From a virus, in IMG/VR virus record IMGVR_UViG_3300017763_000162, positions 1 to 25,749 of that record: a DNA stretch of 25,749 bases; one strand, 5' to 3'. Both the position numbers and the translations under genes were made by a program. Every line of letters starts with the position of its first letter. Position 1 is the stretch's first letter. Under the pieces are notes generated by a model. The model saw only the letters and a program-made list of their open reading frames with translations. It had not been told where the DNA came from and searched no databases. Positions 8,013-14,503 of the stretch are shown here, piece by piece.

Positions 8013-8506
8013 TTGATAGTTAACTCCTGAATAACTTGTCCGATTGCAGTAGTACCAGCCGACCCTGCTGTAATCGCTATTGCACCATCTGTAGCAATCG
8101 TTCCAGCTAAAGTGCCAGCAACACCGCCTGCAGTTGTTGTTGTGTTCCCGAATATTGGCAAGGCAGGGACTACACCAGCAGTGACAGTTGTTGAAAGTAC
8201 GGTTGGAACGTCGTCACCTTCTAAGTACGTCTCTGAATAACTAAAGCTGTCACCAGCAGTAGTAATACTGTAAGCACCAGGAGTATACCCAAGAGCAGTC
8301 CCGGAAGTAAGTGTCCCCAACACAGGAGTAGTGTCCAAAGTGACGTTAGAGCCAGATACTGCCATATTGGAGCCGAGTCGAATTGATTGGGACGCTGCTC
8401 CATCAACAGTTAGTGAGATTGAGGATTTAATAGCGTGCGTAATATCCGCCGAAGCAGGACTTATCGCAAAAAACGTTAGGCACGATACAAAGAGAAAACG
8501 TCTCAT
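8009..8506 (-). CDS. secreted phage protein, second gene of the minus-strand operon
   Basis: This 165-residue protein has a signal peptide (MRRFLFVSCLTFFAISPASA|D) and then DITHAIKSSISLTVDGAA, Gly/Thr/Ala-rich beta repeats, a FSYSETYLEGD motif and a long TAG/AGTLAGT-rich end. The start motif DITHxxxSSxxLTVDxA is familiar to me from cyanophages. Stops and starts overlap by 4 bp on both sides, so it is translated together with its neighbours. The product is probably exported to the periplasm or the cell surface; activity unknown. Confidence 0.78.
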   Translation of the reverse strand: MRRFLFVSCLTFFAISPASADITHAIKSSISLTVDGAASQSIRLGSNMAVSGSNVTLDTTPVLGTLTSGTALGYTPGAYSITTAGDSFSYSETYLEGDDVPTVLSTTVTAGVVPALPIFGNTTTTAGGVAGTLAGTIATDGAIAITAGSAGTTAIGQVIQELTIK

Positions 8507-8769
8507 TTGGGTTTGGACGTAGAGGACTGTTCCTTGATTGTAGGCTCTTCTTTTTTTGATTTTTTGTTGCCCCCAACAGCTAAGCCAAAGGAGGCTGCCG
8601 TTCCACTCAATATGGAAGCTGGGTAGGTGGGATCAAGCGACTGCTTAAAGACGCCTAGGTAATTTGCGGTCAGGATTGCCATTGCCCACGCAAGCAGCAC
8701 AACCTTGATTACATCTCCTAAACGTGAGTTGTCTTGTTCTTGCTCTTGCTTAGCCTGTTCTTCTGCCAT
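8503..8769 (-). CDS. small membrane protein, first gene of the minus-strand operon
   Basis: This 88-residue protein starts with a charged segment (EEQAKQEQEQDNSRLGD), has one membrane segment at ~19-38 (VIKVVLLAWAMAILTANYLG), a second weakly hydrophobic part (ASILSGTAASFGLAVGG) and a Lys/Glu/Ser-rich tail. The size and hairpin-like topology are compatible with a holin, but nothing proves that. It heads the four-gene operon and lies 23 bp from the divergent plus-strand gene at 8793, so both promoters must be in or near that short gap. From memory, similar proteins occur in cyanophages. Confidence 0.75.
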   Translation of the reverse strand: MAEEQAKQEQEQDNSRLGDVIKVVLLAWAMAILTANYLGVFKQSLDPTYPASILSGTAASFGLAVGGNKKSKKEEPTIKEQSSTSKPK

Positions 8770-8792
8770 GATGAGTTCACGCTAGAGGTCGA

Positions 8793-9047
8793 ATGGTGGT
8801 TGAAATCTGGGCTGCTGTTGCTGGTGCGTCAATAGGCGTAGCTGCCTCTGGTATCAAAGGTGCCAACCGTGAGACACAGCATGGAAGGGATTCGTTGGTG
8901 CGTCTGACTTCAGCTGTCGATAATTTAGCGTCACGAATGGATGTGCTCCACGCTGATCTGCGCGTAAGGGATCAGGAGCTATTCGCTCGAATCTCAGATC
9001 TAGAGCAGAATGTCGCCAGGCTTGAGGGTCATCAAAACCGCGTTTAG
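8793..9047 (+). CDS. small membrane/coiled-coil protein (lysis or holin-like candidate)
   Basis: This 84-residue protein has a hydrophobic N-terminus (MVVEIWAAVAGASIGVAASG) followed by a long helical region with heptad character (DSLVRLTSAVDNLASRM and ISDLEQNVARLEGHQ). This layout is seen in XhlA-like or spanin-like accessory lysis proteins and in unrelated membrane-tethered coiled coils. A GAGG ribosome site precedes the ATG by about 4 nt. It is followed by a 57-aa gene and a membrane-anchored peptidase, which supports a lysis cassette but does not prove it. Confidence 0.7.
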   Translation: MVVEIWAAVAGASIGVAASGIKGANRETQHGRDSLVRLTSAVDNLASRMDVLHADLRVRDQELFARISDLEQNVARLEGHQNRV

Positions 9048-9071
9048 AATTTTGGGAAATGCAGGTTTCTG

Positions 9072-9245
9072 ATGCTTCTGCTTATCCGGCCAATCTTGTT
9101 TCGTTTCTTGCAATCAGATGGCGTCAAGAAATTAGTCGTTGATCTTTTGACTGCATACTGCAAGACCACTGACAACACTGTTGACGACAAGGTGGTGGAT
9201 TTCGTCAAAGTCAATTTATTTCCAGGTATGCGAGTTGAAAAATAA
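9072..9245 (+). CDS. 57-aa protein in the lysis-like cassette
   Basis: Found by translating the gap: ATG at 9072, TAA at 9243-9245, directly abutting the ATG of the peptidase gene. The product starts MLLLIRPILFRFLQSDGVKK, continues with LVVDLLTAYCKTTDN and ends PGMRVEK. The first third is amphipathic and hydrophobic, the rest helical and acidic. AGG lies 7 nt upstream of the start. From memory, similar 50-60-residue proteins with RPILF...VKKLVVDLL occur in cyanophages and marine cyanobacteria. Close packing between two expressed genes supports it. Confidence 0.7.
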   Translation: MLLLIRPILFRFLQSDGVKKLVVDLLTAYCKTTDNTVDDKVVDFVKVNLFPGMRVEK

Positions 9246-9965
9246 ATGTGGGTTTGGTTCGTAATCGTGGCCTTATCGTTACTGCCCTTCTTCCATTGGT
9301 TTCGTGGCACTCCTCACCAACTTGCCGCTATTAAAGAGCTTGAAGAGTCCCTGCCTCAGGAGTTACTTGAGGACGATGCCGCTTGGTTTGATGCGTGGAA
9401 AGCATCAGGCATTGATCAAGAGGTCTATACCCCTTATTTCAGCCAGCTCGACAATGCCAGTGGTCAAGGGTATCGAGAGTGCTTCAGCTCAGCAGCAGCA
9501 ATGGTCGCCGCAGCCTATCGGCGTGTTGAAACGGATGATGAATACAATCAAATCCGTGAAAAGTTTGGCCCGTCAACAGCTGTTGGAGCGCAAATTGAAA
9601 CGTTAAAGAGCTTGGGTTTGAATGTTGAGTTTCGGATTGATGGTGATGCCGAAATGATTGAGATGGAGATCGAAATGGGAAGGCCGGTTTTGGCGGGTTG
9701 GTTGCATAAAGGCAGTATTGACAAACCACAATGCGACAGTGGCGACTGTGGTCACTGGTCTTTGATTACTGGTTATAAGGGCAAGAACAGTAATGATCCA
9801 CGCTGGGTTATGCAAGATCCGCGTGGCAAGCCTGATTTACTGCAAGGTGGTCATTTCAGCCCTGCAGGAGGAGAGCAAGTCGAAGTAAGGCAGTCTGAAT
9901 TTAGTCCGCGTTGGGAAGTTGACGGACCTGGAACGGGCTGGGTGATTCTTGTTGATGAGAGCTAA
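9246..9965 (+). CDS. membrane-anchored C39-like cysteine peptidase, possible endolysin
   Basis: This 239-residue protein has an N-terminal signal anchor at residues 1-18 (WVWFVIVALSLLPFF) and a papain-like peptidase_C39_2-type domain from ~60. The visible catalytic set is Q67 of SQLDN (oxyanion), C79 in GYRECFSSAAAM, H170 in CGHWSLITGY, and D191 in QDPRG. In this fold the Cys/His/Asp set cleaves peptide bonds; in a phage the likely target is a peptidoglycan cross-link or a phage or host protein. The TAA of the 57-aa gene abuts its ATG, and a membrane/coiled-coil gene lies upstream, which fits lysis. C163 and C168 flank the His and may be structural. Confidence 0.75.
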   Translation: MWVWFVIVALSLLPFFHWFRGTPHQLAAIKELEESLPQELLEDDAAWFDAWKASGIDQEVYTPYFSQLDNASGQGYRECFSSAAAMVAAAYRRVETDDEYNQIREKFGPSTAVGAQIETLKSLGLNVEFRIDGDAEMIEMEIEMGRPVLAGWLHKGSIDKPQCDSGDCGHWSLITGYKGKNSNDPRWVMQDPRGKPDLLQGGHFSPAGGEQVEVRQSEFSPRWEVDGPGTGWVILVDES

Positions 9966-9987
9966 GGTACGTTTTTGCCTGTAGGGC

Positions 9988-10506
9988 GTGGCAGTTCTGT
10001 GTGATTGGGAGATCCGTTCTCATTGTGAGGGCGGTCGGATGGTGTGTCCTTTTGACCCAGAGCTAGTCAATCCAGCAAGCCTTGACGTGCTTTTGGGTGA
10101 TTACCTGATGTGTGAGTCACCAACGCATAAGGAGTTGTTTCGGGTAGACATTGCGAAAGCAACAAAGGATGATCCGTACTGGCTATCGCCCGGCAGCTTT
10201 TGCCTGGCTGAGACACGTGAGCAATTTAATCTCCCTAACGACATCTCCGCTCAGTTTGTACTCAAGTCAAGCCGTGCCAGAGAGGGCCTTAATCATCTTC
10301 TTGCTGGTTGGTGCGATCCAGGCTGGCATGGAAGCAAGCTCACGCTCGAATTAAAAAATGAGCGTCGTTACCATGATTTGCCTTTGTATCCAGGATTAAA
10401 AATTGGTCAGATGGTGTTTCACGTAATGAACAGCGTTCCAGTGCGTAGTTATTCGGTAACAGGCAATTACAACAATCATTTAACGGTGATGCCGAGCGTT
10501 GCATGA
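9988..10506 (+). CDS. dcd: dCTP deaminase / dUTPase-family enzyme
   Basis: This 172-residue protein belongs to the trimeric dCTP deaminase/dUTPase fold. Visible motifs: NPASLDVLLG at 28-37; KSSRAREG at 93-100; the substrate-site AGWCDPGWHG at 106-115; LTLELKN with the catalytic-type glutamate E121; and PGLKIGQMVF at 135-144. The T(L/V)E(L/F) glutamate points to deamination of dCTP to dUTP, the first step in thymidylate supply, rather than a pure dUTPase. The start is GTG at 9988, giving the usual MAVLCDWEI beginning; GTAGGG lies almost on the start, so the ribosome site is poor. The next gene overlaps by 4 bp. Phages use such enzymes to shift nucleotide pools towards dTTP. Confidence 0.85.
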   Translation: MAVLCDWEIRSHCEGGRMVCPFDPELVNPASLDVLLGDYLMCESPTHKELFRVDIAKATKDDPYWLSPGSFCLAETREQFNLPNDISAQFVLKSSRAREGLNHLLAGWCDPGWHGSKLTLELKNERRYHDLPLYPGLKIGQMVFHVMNSVPVRSYSVTGNYNNHLTVMPSVA

Positions 10507-10697
10507 ACTGGGGATATATCAGTGCGTTTTGGACAACAGTTGTGATGAACTGTGTTCAACCTGTGAATTGGGAAGCCTGTCTGCCAGTGCAGGACTGGTT
10601 ATTCCCCGCTATAGGTGATTACATACGATTTAAGACGGAGGAACCTTATGCTTCCGAAAAGCGAGCCTTACGAGAGTTTCGACTGGATGGTGGTTGA
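10503..10697 (+). CDS. possible small hydrophobic protein, weakly supported
   Basis: This 64-residue frame starts MNWGYISAFWTTVVMNCVQP and ends in a charged tail. In favour: its ATG overlaps the stop of the dCTP deaminase by 4 bp (ATGA). Against: its last 50 bp overlap the next gene, which has an excellent ribosome site of its own, and it has no known motif. The tail (ASEKRALREFRLDGG) is likely just the overlap read in another frame. Confidence 0.4.
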   Translation: MNWGYISAFWTTVVMNCVQPVNWEACLPVQDWLFPAIGDYIRFKTEEPYASEKRALREFRLDGG

Positions 10698-10875
10698 ACA
10701 GAGCCTTGAAGAAGAGCTTTCGTTGGAACGGAGCATTAGGGAGATTGAGGACTGCGAGAACATTGATGTGTTGTCTCGGTTATGCGTTGCTATGGCGCGT
10801 CAACAGTGGCATCAAGGCAAGTTGCTTAAGCAAGCAGTGATGCGTGTTACTGAGTTGGAATCAGTTATGTTCTAG
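10648..10875 (+). CDS. small helical phage/cyanobacterial-type protein
   Basis: This 75-residue protein starts MLPKSEPYESFDWMVVEQSL. I chose the ATG at 10648 because GGAGG at 10637-10641 lies 6 nt before it; an ATG 33 bp upstream has no such site. The sequence is acidic and helical (EEELSLERSIREIEDCENIDVLSRL), ending in LLKQAVMRVTELE. The type is familiar to me from marine Synechococcus and its phages, without known function. It converges on the minus-strand frame ending at 10861 and overlaps it by 15 bp. Confidence 0.7.
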   Translation: MLPKSEPYESFDWMVVEQSLEEELSLERSIREIEDCENIDVLSRLCVAMARQQWHQGKLLKQAVMRVTELESVMF

Positions 10876-11196
10876 CTCTTTAAGGATGGTGTGAGCTGTC
10901 GATTCAAGGGCAACCTTGTACTGCACGTGCTCGTAAACAAGATCTCTTATAAAAGAAGATGGTTTTTGATTTAAAGAGTTTGCCTCTTCGATTAAGAGTT
11001 GGGCGTAATCTTCAGCCAGTAGCACGCTAAAGCGAATACGATCTCCGTGCCTATTGGCCATTCCTAAGTGCAACAATGTATTAACATTACCATGATATTG
11101 AATCGTCAATTTTTTTCTTCCAAGCACTTGCTTGTGCTGATCGAGCAGAAGAGCGTTGGCGACTTGAGCCTGATCTAATTTTTTTAGCCCCTTCAA
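10861..11196 (-). CDS. ribbon-helix-helix-like protein, C-terminal part of a possibly frameshifted gene
   Basis: The convincing part is RIRFSVLLAEDYAQLLIEEA followed by SLNQKPSSFIRDLVYEHVQ, a beta-strand plus two helices as in MetJ/Arc/CopG DNA-binding proteins. The frame starts formally at a TTG (11196) and stays open even further upstream without an ATG; an internal ATG at 11061 (66 aa) has AGGA right against it, which is poorly spaced. The sequence before that ATG (DQAQVANALLLDQHKQVLG) looks coding. I therefore think this is the continuation of the 11296 frame after a shift at an A7 run, giving one 144-residue protein. Confidence 0.55.
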   Translation of the reverse strand: MKGLKKLDQAQVANALLLDQHKQVLGRKKLTIQYHGNVNTLLHLGMANRHGDRIRFSVLLAEDYAQLLIEEANSLNQKPSSFIRDLVYEHVQYKVALESTAHTILKELEHN

Positions 11197-11296
11197 GAAG
11201 CATTGCGGCCCTTTGAATATCAGCTGTTGTTGCTGACCTAACCGCTAGGTAAAGACGATCCAACATCAATTGCCGTCCTGATTTTGGAAAAGGCAT
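11087..11296 (-). CDS. N-terminal part of the same gene, broken at an A7 run
   Basis: The ATG at 11296 has GGAG 9 nt upstream on the minus strand. The first 39 residues (MPFPKSGRQLMLDRLYLAVR, then TTADIQRAAMLLEGAKK) look coding. After the A7 run (T7 on the plus strand, 11179-11185) the frame turns into a Ser/Arg-rich stretch (IRSGSSRQRSSARSAQ) typical of out-of-frame reading and stops at 11087. The +1 frame after the run continues with helical coding-like sequence. Either an indel in this genome or assembly, or slippage at the run, joins the two parts. Confidence 0.5.
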   Translation of the reverse strand: MPFPKSGRQLMLDRLYLAVRSATTADIQRAAMLLEGAKKIRSGSSRQRSSARSAQASAWKKKIDDSISW

Positions 11297-11334
11297 GAGT
11301 TATCGCTCCAACCAGTGTTTTGTGGAACGTTATC

Positions 11335-11592
11335 TCAAGCGTACCTAGCAAGCTTGCTAATCCAGGCAAAATCTTCCATTGGAGTGGCAGTTATTATGCT
11401 TACGTCTACCCCGCAAGATAAAGCTGCAGAAACTTGTTCTTGAAAATAATGAGGGTTGCTTTCGTAAGTAACTTGCTCTACTGACAGTGGCCTATGGTCA
11501 TCGTCATAGGCGGTAAATCGAGCAATGGCAAGCGGAAAATGGTTGTCTTCGTCTTCAACTTGGCAATAGTAAAAATTAATTTTTTGCTGCAC
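11335..11592 (-). CDS. small phage protein, unknown function
   Basis: An open frame extends to 11709, but the start is probably the GTG at 11592: AGGAG at 11602-11606 lies 9 nt upstream, and the longer form would overlap the ribbon-helix-helix gene by 134 bp. The 85-residue product begins MQQKINFYYCQVEDEDNHFP, continues LAIARFTAYDDD and ends WISKLARYA. It is a mixed alpha/beta protein with no known motif. With this start it overlaps the upstream gene by only 17 bp. Confidence 0.6.
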   Translation of the reverse strand: MQQKINFYYCQVEDEDNHFPLAIARFTAYDDDHRPLSVEQVTYESNPHYFQEQVSAALSCGVDVSIITATPMEDFAWISKLARYA

Positions 11593-11848
11593 GAAGACTT
11601 GCTCCTGAAAACTCTGTGAACACTGATGCCACAAGGCTTTCAGCCTGATGACGCCCCAGCAAATTGCCACAACGCTTGCGAACTCTAACAACAGCTCTGT
11701 TGTAATCATCAGGCGTAATGTTGAAGCTTGTTTGTGAATTGGTGAGAAGCTCGCGAATCAGTTCTGACCGCTTAACGCCAATACTTTCTGCTTGTTCAGA
11801 AAGACGTTTGGCGATGTCTTCCGGGAGGTAGGTTTCGACTCTTTTCAT
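11576..11848 (-). CDS. ribbon-helix-helix (CopG/Arc-like) DNA-binding protein
   Basis: This 90-residue protein begins MKRVETYLPEDIAKRLSEQA, then IGVKRSELIRELL: a beta-strand followed by two helices, the classic ribbon-helix-helix DNA-binding fold. The C-terminal half (DYNRAVVRVRKRCGNLLGRH) is helical and may be an oligomerisation part. Such small proteins usually act as dimeric autorepressors or as antitoxins; no toxin is recognisable next to it. A short inverted sequence, CCGTGATTTTACGG at 11850-11863, touches its start codon and could be its own operator. The upstream Lys-rich gene overlaps it by 53 bp. Confidence 0.7.
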   Translation of the reverse strand: MKRVETYLPEDIAKRLSEQAESIGVKRSELIRELLTNSQTSFNITPDDYNRAVVRVRKRCGNLLGRHQAESLVASVFTEFSGASLRAAKN

Positions 11849-12077
11849 TCCGTGATTTTACGGGTTTCTTTTTGGGTTTCTTGGATTTGTTGGACGATTT
11901 AACTCTTGGTTTGGAGCGTACTAGAGCAACGGTTTCAAGGTAGCCCGGAGGATTAGGGATGCCAGCGTTGCTAAGGATTTCGCTCCAATTCACAAAAGTG
12001 CTCTCGCGCGTATAGATGCCGTATATGTCCCAACCGTGCCAAAAGCCAGTAATAGCAATTAAAGAGGGTTGGGACAA
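11796..12077 (-). CDS. small protein with basic Lys-rich tail, downstream of the helicase
   Basis: The frame is open from a TTG at 12131, but that start overlaps the helicase gene by 41 bp. I prefer the TTG at 12077 (93 aa, MSQPSLIAITGFWHGWDIYG), 13 bp after the helicase stop; no ATG is available. The core (YTRESTFVNWSEILSNAGIP then NPPGYLETVALVR) resembles, from memory, a small cyanobacterial/cyanophage family with GHWHGWxIYG. The tail is strongly basic (KSSNKSKKPKKKPVKSR) and could bind nucleic acid. Its first part lies over the repeat cluster at 12026-12230. Confidence 0.6.
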   Translation of the reverse strand: MSQPSLIAITGFWHGWDIYGIYTRESTFVNWSEILSNAGIPNPPGYLETVALVRSKPRVKSSNKSKKPKKKPVKSRNEKSRNLPPGRHRQTSF

Positions 12078-12230
12078 GGGGTTGGGACAGCTAGATATGT
12101 CCCAGGTCTTCCGCTCCAATATCAATCTCAACAGAACCCTCTAAAAGGGTGGGACAAGTAAGCGATGTCTCAGGCTGTTGTCCCAGGGTAGAACCCGCTC
12201 CAGCACAAGAAAGTCCTATTGGTTGGGACA
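12026..12230. repeat. cluster of TGGGACA/TGTCCCA repeats, candidate iteron origin
   Basis: Seven copies in 205 bp. TGGGACA lies at 12070-12076, 12083-12089, 12150-12156 and 12224-12230. TGTCCCA lies at 12026-12032, 12098-12104 and 12179-12185. Four extend to the 10-mer GGTTGGGACA (12067-12076, 12080-12089, 12221-12230, and inverted at 12026-12035). By hand I find about five isolated copies of the 7-mer and none of the 10-mer in the other 25.5 kb. The copies span the 3' end of the prim-pol/helicase gene and the start of the next, and fall in different strands and frames (VSQP, LGQQ, CPT, LGH), so they are not a protein repeat. Confidence 0.75.
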
Positions 12231-14349
12231 CTTCTTTTATCTCTCCACGCGCAAGAACAGCCTTATAACTCTTGGTTTGAGAGTTTGCTGGGACGGAAGA
12301 GACTACGAGCCCTTTCTTTTCAAGCCTTTGGAGCGTTTTGCGAATAGCGTCATTTGAGCCTTTGATCAAAGAGTCGTAGAAAAGTTCTTCCCTGGTGCGT
12401 GTCTCTGGGTGACAGGCACGAAGGCGTTGCAAGACTCGATCAACAACAGAAGCAGGCGAGCTGCCGCTGTTTCCCCCTGTTGGAACGAAATCTCTGATGC
12501 TGAAGGAAAGATCTTCTTCCATACGCATTTCGAGCTGAGTGCCTGAGCGCCCTGAGCGAGACTTCTCAACGGTTATAAGGCGGCTATTAGGGCCGACAAG
12601 GCGTTTCTCTTCATCTGTCGGCTTCTTCAGTGCCCAAGTCTCGTCAACAGCGTCACGAATGGCTGTAGTGCCTCTGAAGCCTCCATTCTTGTTTGCGTGA
12701 TGAATGATCAGAATTGTCGAAGGAGGGAACAGCTCTTTGCCTTCCTTGTTCTTGACCCCATTGTTTCGAGTAAGCCAGTAGAGAGGAGATGCAAAATCTG
12801 ACTTGTTTTCATCGAAGGCTTTGCCTCCACTACAGCCAATCAAAGAATCAATGATCACTAGGGTCGGTTTTACTTCCTGCATCAGTATTTGGAACTGAGC
12901 ATAATTTTGCAGCTGCCAGTCAGTCTGAATAATTGTGTTTTCATCCATTGGATAATCAATTTCTTCTAACTGCTCTTTGATCTGCATCAATGGCTGGTCT
13001 CCATTCAAGATGAGGACTTTGCCCTGTTTGACTGGGACGTGAGCACCACGAACCTCAAAAGACTCTCCCGTAACAATTTTCTTAGCTATAGCCCAAGCTG
13101 ACATTGACTTACCGTCGCCACCTGCCCCGTAGACAAGGACAACAGAAGGATGAGGTAAAACATCTGGGATAATGTAATCGCGCTTGTAATCAGTTTCTTT
13201 TAATTCTGCTGCTGTCATTTTTTTAGTGTCAAGGATAAAGGCTTGATGATCGACCCACATTTTTTCTAAGGCCATGCCATCTCTGAAGCCGCAGCTAAGA
13301 GCAAGCTGATGCAATTTGAACTGCACTTCAGCTGGATTTTTAAGCTGAAAAATTATGGCAAGGTCTTCCATACACTTCTCGTAAGTAGTTCTTGAGTCTT
13401 TGAACTCTTGAATTACTTTGTCTTCTGCTTTTTTGACAGCTTGGGCCAAGTCGTCTGAGAACCTGAGCCGTTTGGGATCCTCGATGTCAGCTAAATGGAT
13501 CAATGTCCCAATGCCTACGCCATTGCCCTTGAAAGTGTTCCAAGCGTCAGCACAAGGGTTGGAGTCTTCCCATTCAGAGGCGTAATCAGGATCTTCTGCG
13601 GACCATGCTGACCAAAGCATGAAGCCCATTTCATTAGGCAAAGCAGAATTAATTGCCATACCAATTCTGACCCAGTGGTCTCTAGAGCCAGCGCCTTTAC
13701 ATGGGATAACGCCTAAGCAGTCACGAATGATCTCAAAAATTTCGTCTTGAGTGCGATCAGTAAAATCTAGATCGCGTTTGTTGATTGTTTTTGGCGATTG
13801 CTTCATCTCAGCAAGCAACCAATCTGGAGCGACAGGAATACTGGAAAGATCACCAGAGAATTTGTACTGACCAGGCTCTGAGTTTTTGCCGCCAGGGTAT
13901 TCACCAAAAATTACGCCTTGACGTTTGGAGCTCCAAAGGATCTCGTAGTCAGGGCAGTCCTTAGTCCGACCATGTCCGCTTACTTGATTCCAGAGGTCTT
14001 CTGGTACGCGAAAAAGGTATTTGGCTGCATTGCTCCTAGTTGATGTGACTGTTGGAGCGCCTTCAAGGGAGGAGCCCCAGACCTTGAGATGCTTTTTTAA
14101 GCCAAGGTCAACGTCAAGGATGACGATGCCATTGCCGCGAATACCAGTAAAAACGCCTACGGCTTTAAGGTCTGGATTCCGCTGAATAGCCAAGGCAGTA
14201 TCGGCAGCATCAAGCTTGCGATCAAAGCTTTCCTGCGTGGGGTTTTTGCCGCCTGCAAGCTTGCCTGAGGGCATTTGTGCCCCTTTGCGGTATATCGGCG
14301 CATACACCAATCCAGCTGGAAGTGACTGGACAAAGTCAAGAAGTTTCAT
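12091..14349 (-). CDS. bifunctional DNA primase-polymerase / RepA-like helicase
   Basis: This is the phage replication protein. I chose the ATG at 14349 (752 aa, MKLLDFVQSLPAGLVYAPIY); the frame is open to 14472, but that extension looks non-coding. N-terminal ~1-180: prim-pol domain with the metal-binding pair in VILDVDLG (D79, D81). ~200-290: PriCT-2-type domain (IIRDCLGVIPCKGAGSRDHW, ending GIGTLIHLAD). ~400-580: RecA-like helicase of the RepA/AAA_25 type with Walker A GAGGDGKS at 408-415, Walker B LVIID at 497-501 and a sensor-like IIHHANK. C-terminal ~630-690: winged-helix-like (RTREELFYDSLIKGSNDAIR). It would prime and unwind phage DNA. No good ribosome site is seen. The gene's end carries the TGGGACA repeats. 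Confidence 0.9.
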   Translation of the reverse strand: MKLLDFVQSLPAGLVYAPIYRKGAQMPSGKLAGGKNPTQESFDRKLDAADTALAIQRNPDLKAVGVFTGIRGNGIVILDVDLGLKKHLKVWGSSLEGAPTVTSTRSNAAKYLFRVPEDLWNQVSGHGRTKDCPDYEILWSSKRQGVIFGEYPGGKNSEPGQYKFSGDLSSIPVAPDWLLAEMKQSPKTINKRDLDFTDRTQDEIFEIIRDCLGVIPCKGAGSRDHWVRIGMAINSALPNEMGFMLWSAWSAEDPDYASEWEDSNPCADAWNTFKGNGVGIGTLIHLADIEDPKRLRFSDDLAQAVKKAEDKVIQEFKDSRTTYEKCMEDLAIIFQLKNPAEVQFKLHQLALSCGFRDGMALEKMWVDHQAFILDTKKMTAAELKETDYKRDYIIPDVLPHPSVVLVYGAGGDGKSMSAWAIAKKIVTGESFEVRGAHVPVKQGKVLILNGDQPLMQIKEQLEEIDYPMDENTIIQTDWQLQNYAQFQILMQEVKPTLVIIDSLIGCSGGKAFDENKSDFASPLYWLTRNNGVKNKEGKELFPPSTILIIHHANKNGGFRGTTAIRDAVDETWALKKPTDEEKRLVGPNSRLITVEKSRSGRSGTQLEMRMEEDLSFSIRDFVPTGGNSGSSPASVVDRVLQRLRACHPETRTREELFYDSLIKGSNDAIRKTLQRLEKKGLVVSSVPANSQTKSYKAVLARGEIKEVSQPIGLSCAGAGSTLGQQPETSLTCPTLLEGSVEIDIGAEDLGHI

Positions 14350-14379
14350 GTAGAGTGTCAATTGAACAGATAAACATCT

Positions 14380-14413
14380 CCGGTCAGCTAGCGGTAGTTG
14401 GCCGGATTTTTTT
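14380..14413 (+). terminator. terminator-like hairpin between divergent helicase and SSB genes
   Basis: CCGGTCAGC at 14380-14388 pairs with GTTGGCCGG at 14397-14405 (9 bp, two G-U pairs, 8-nt loop), followed by A and T7. It works only on the plus strand, where it lies before the SSB-like gene rather than after a plus-strand gene. It may be an attenuator in the SSB leader or stop transcription running antisense through the helicase gene. Confidence 0.7.
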
Positions 14414-14503
14414 ATCTTAGCCCATATTGACAAGGGGCAGCAATGTCTGTAGTTTGTTGGGGCGTCAGGCAACTGACCGAAATTCCAAACAACACATTTT
14501 CCC

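Noticed and set aside
12366-12569. Minus-strand frames inside the helicase, and many frames opposite the tail fibre
   Set aside because: They lie wholly within strongly supported genes, with no ribosome sites and non-coding composition.
14350-14472. Extension of the helicase N-terminus to 14472
   Set aside because: The 41 extra residues cross the terminator hairpin and lack similarity to the prim-pol start; the ATG at 14349 gives a normal beginning.
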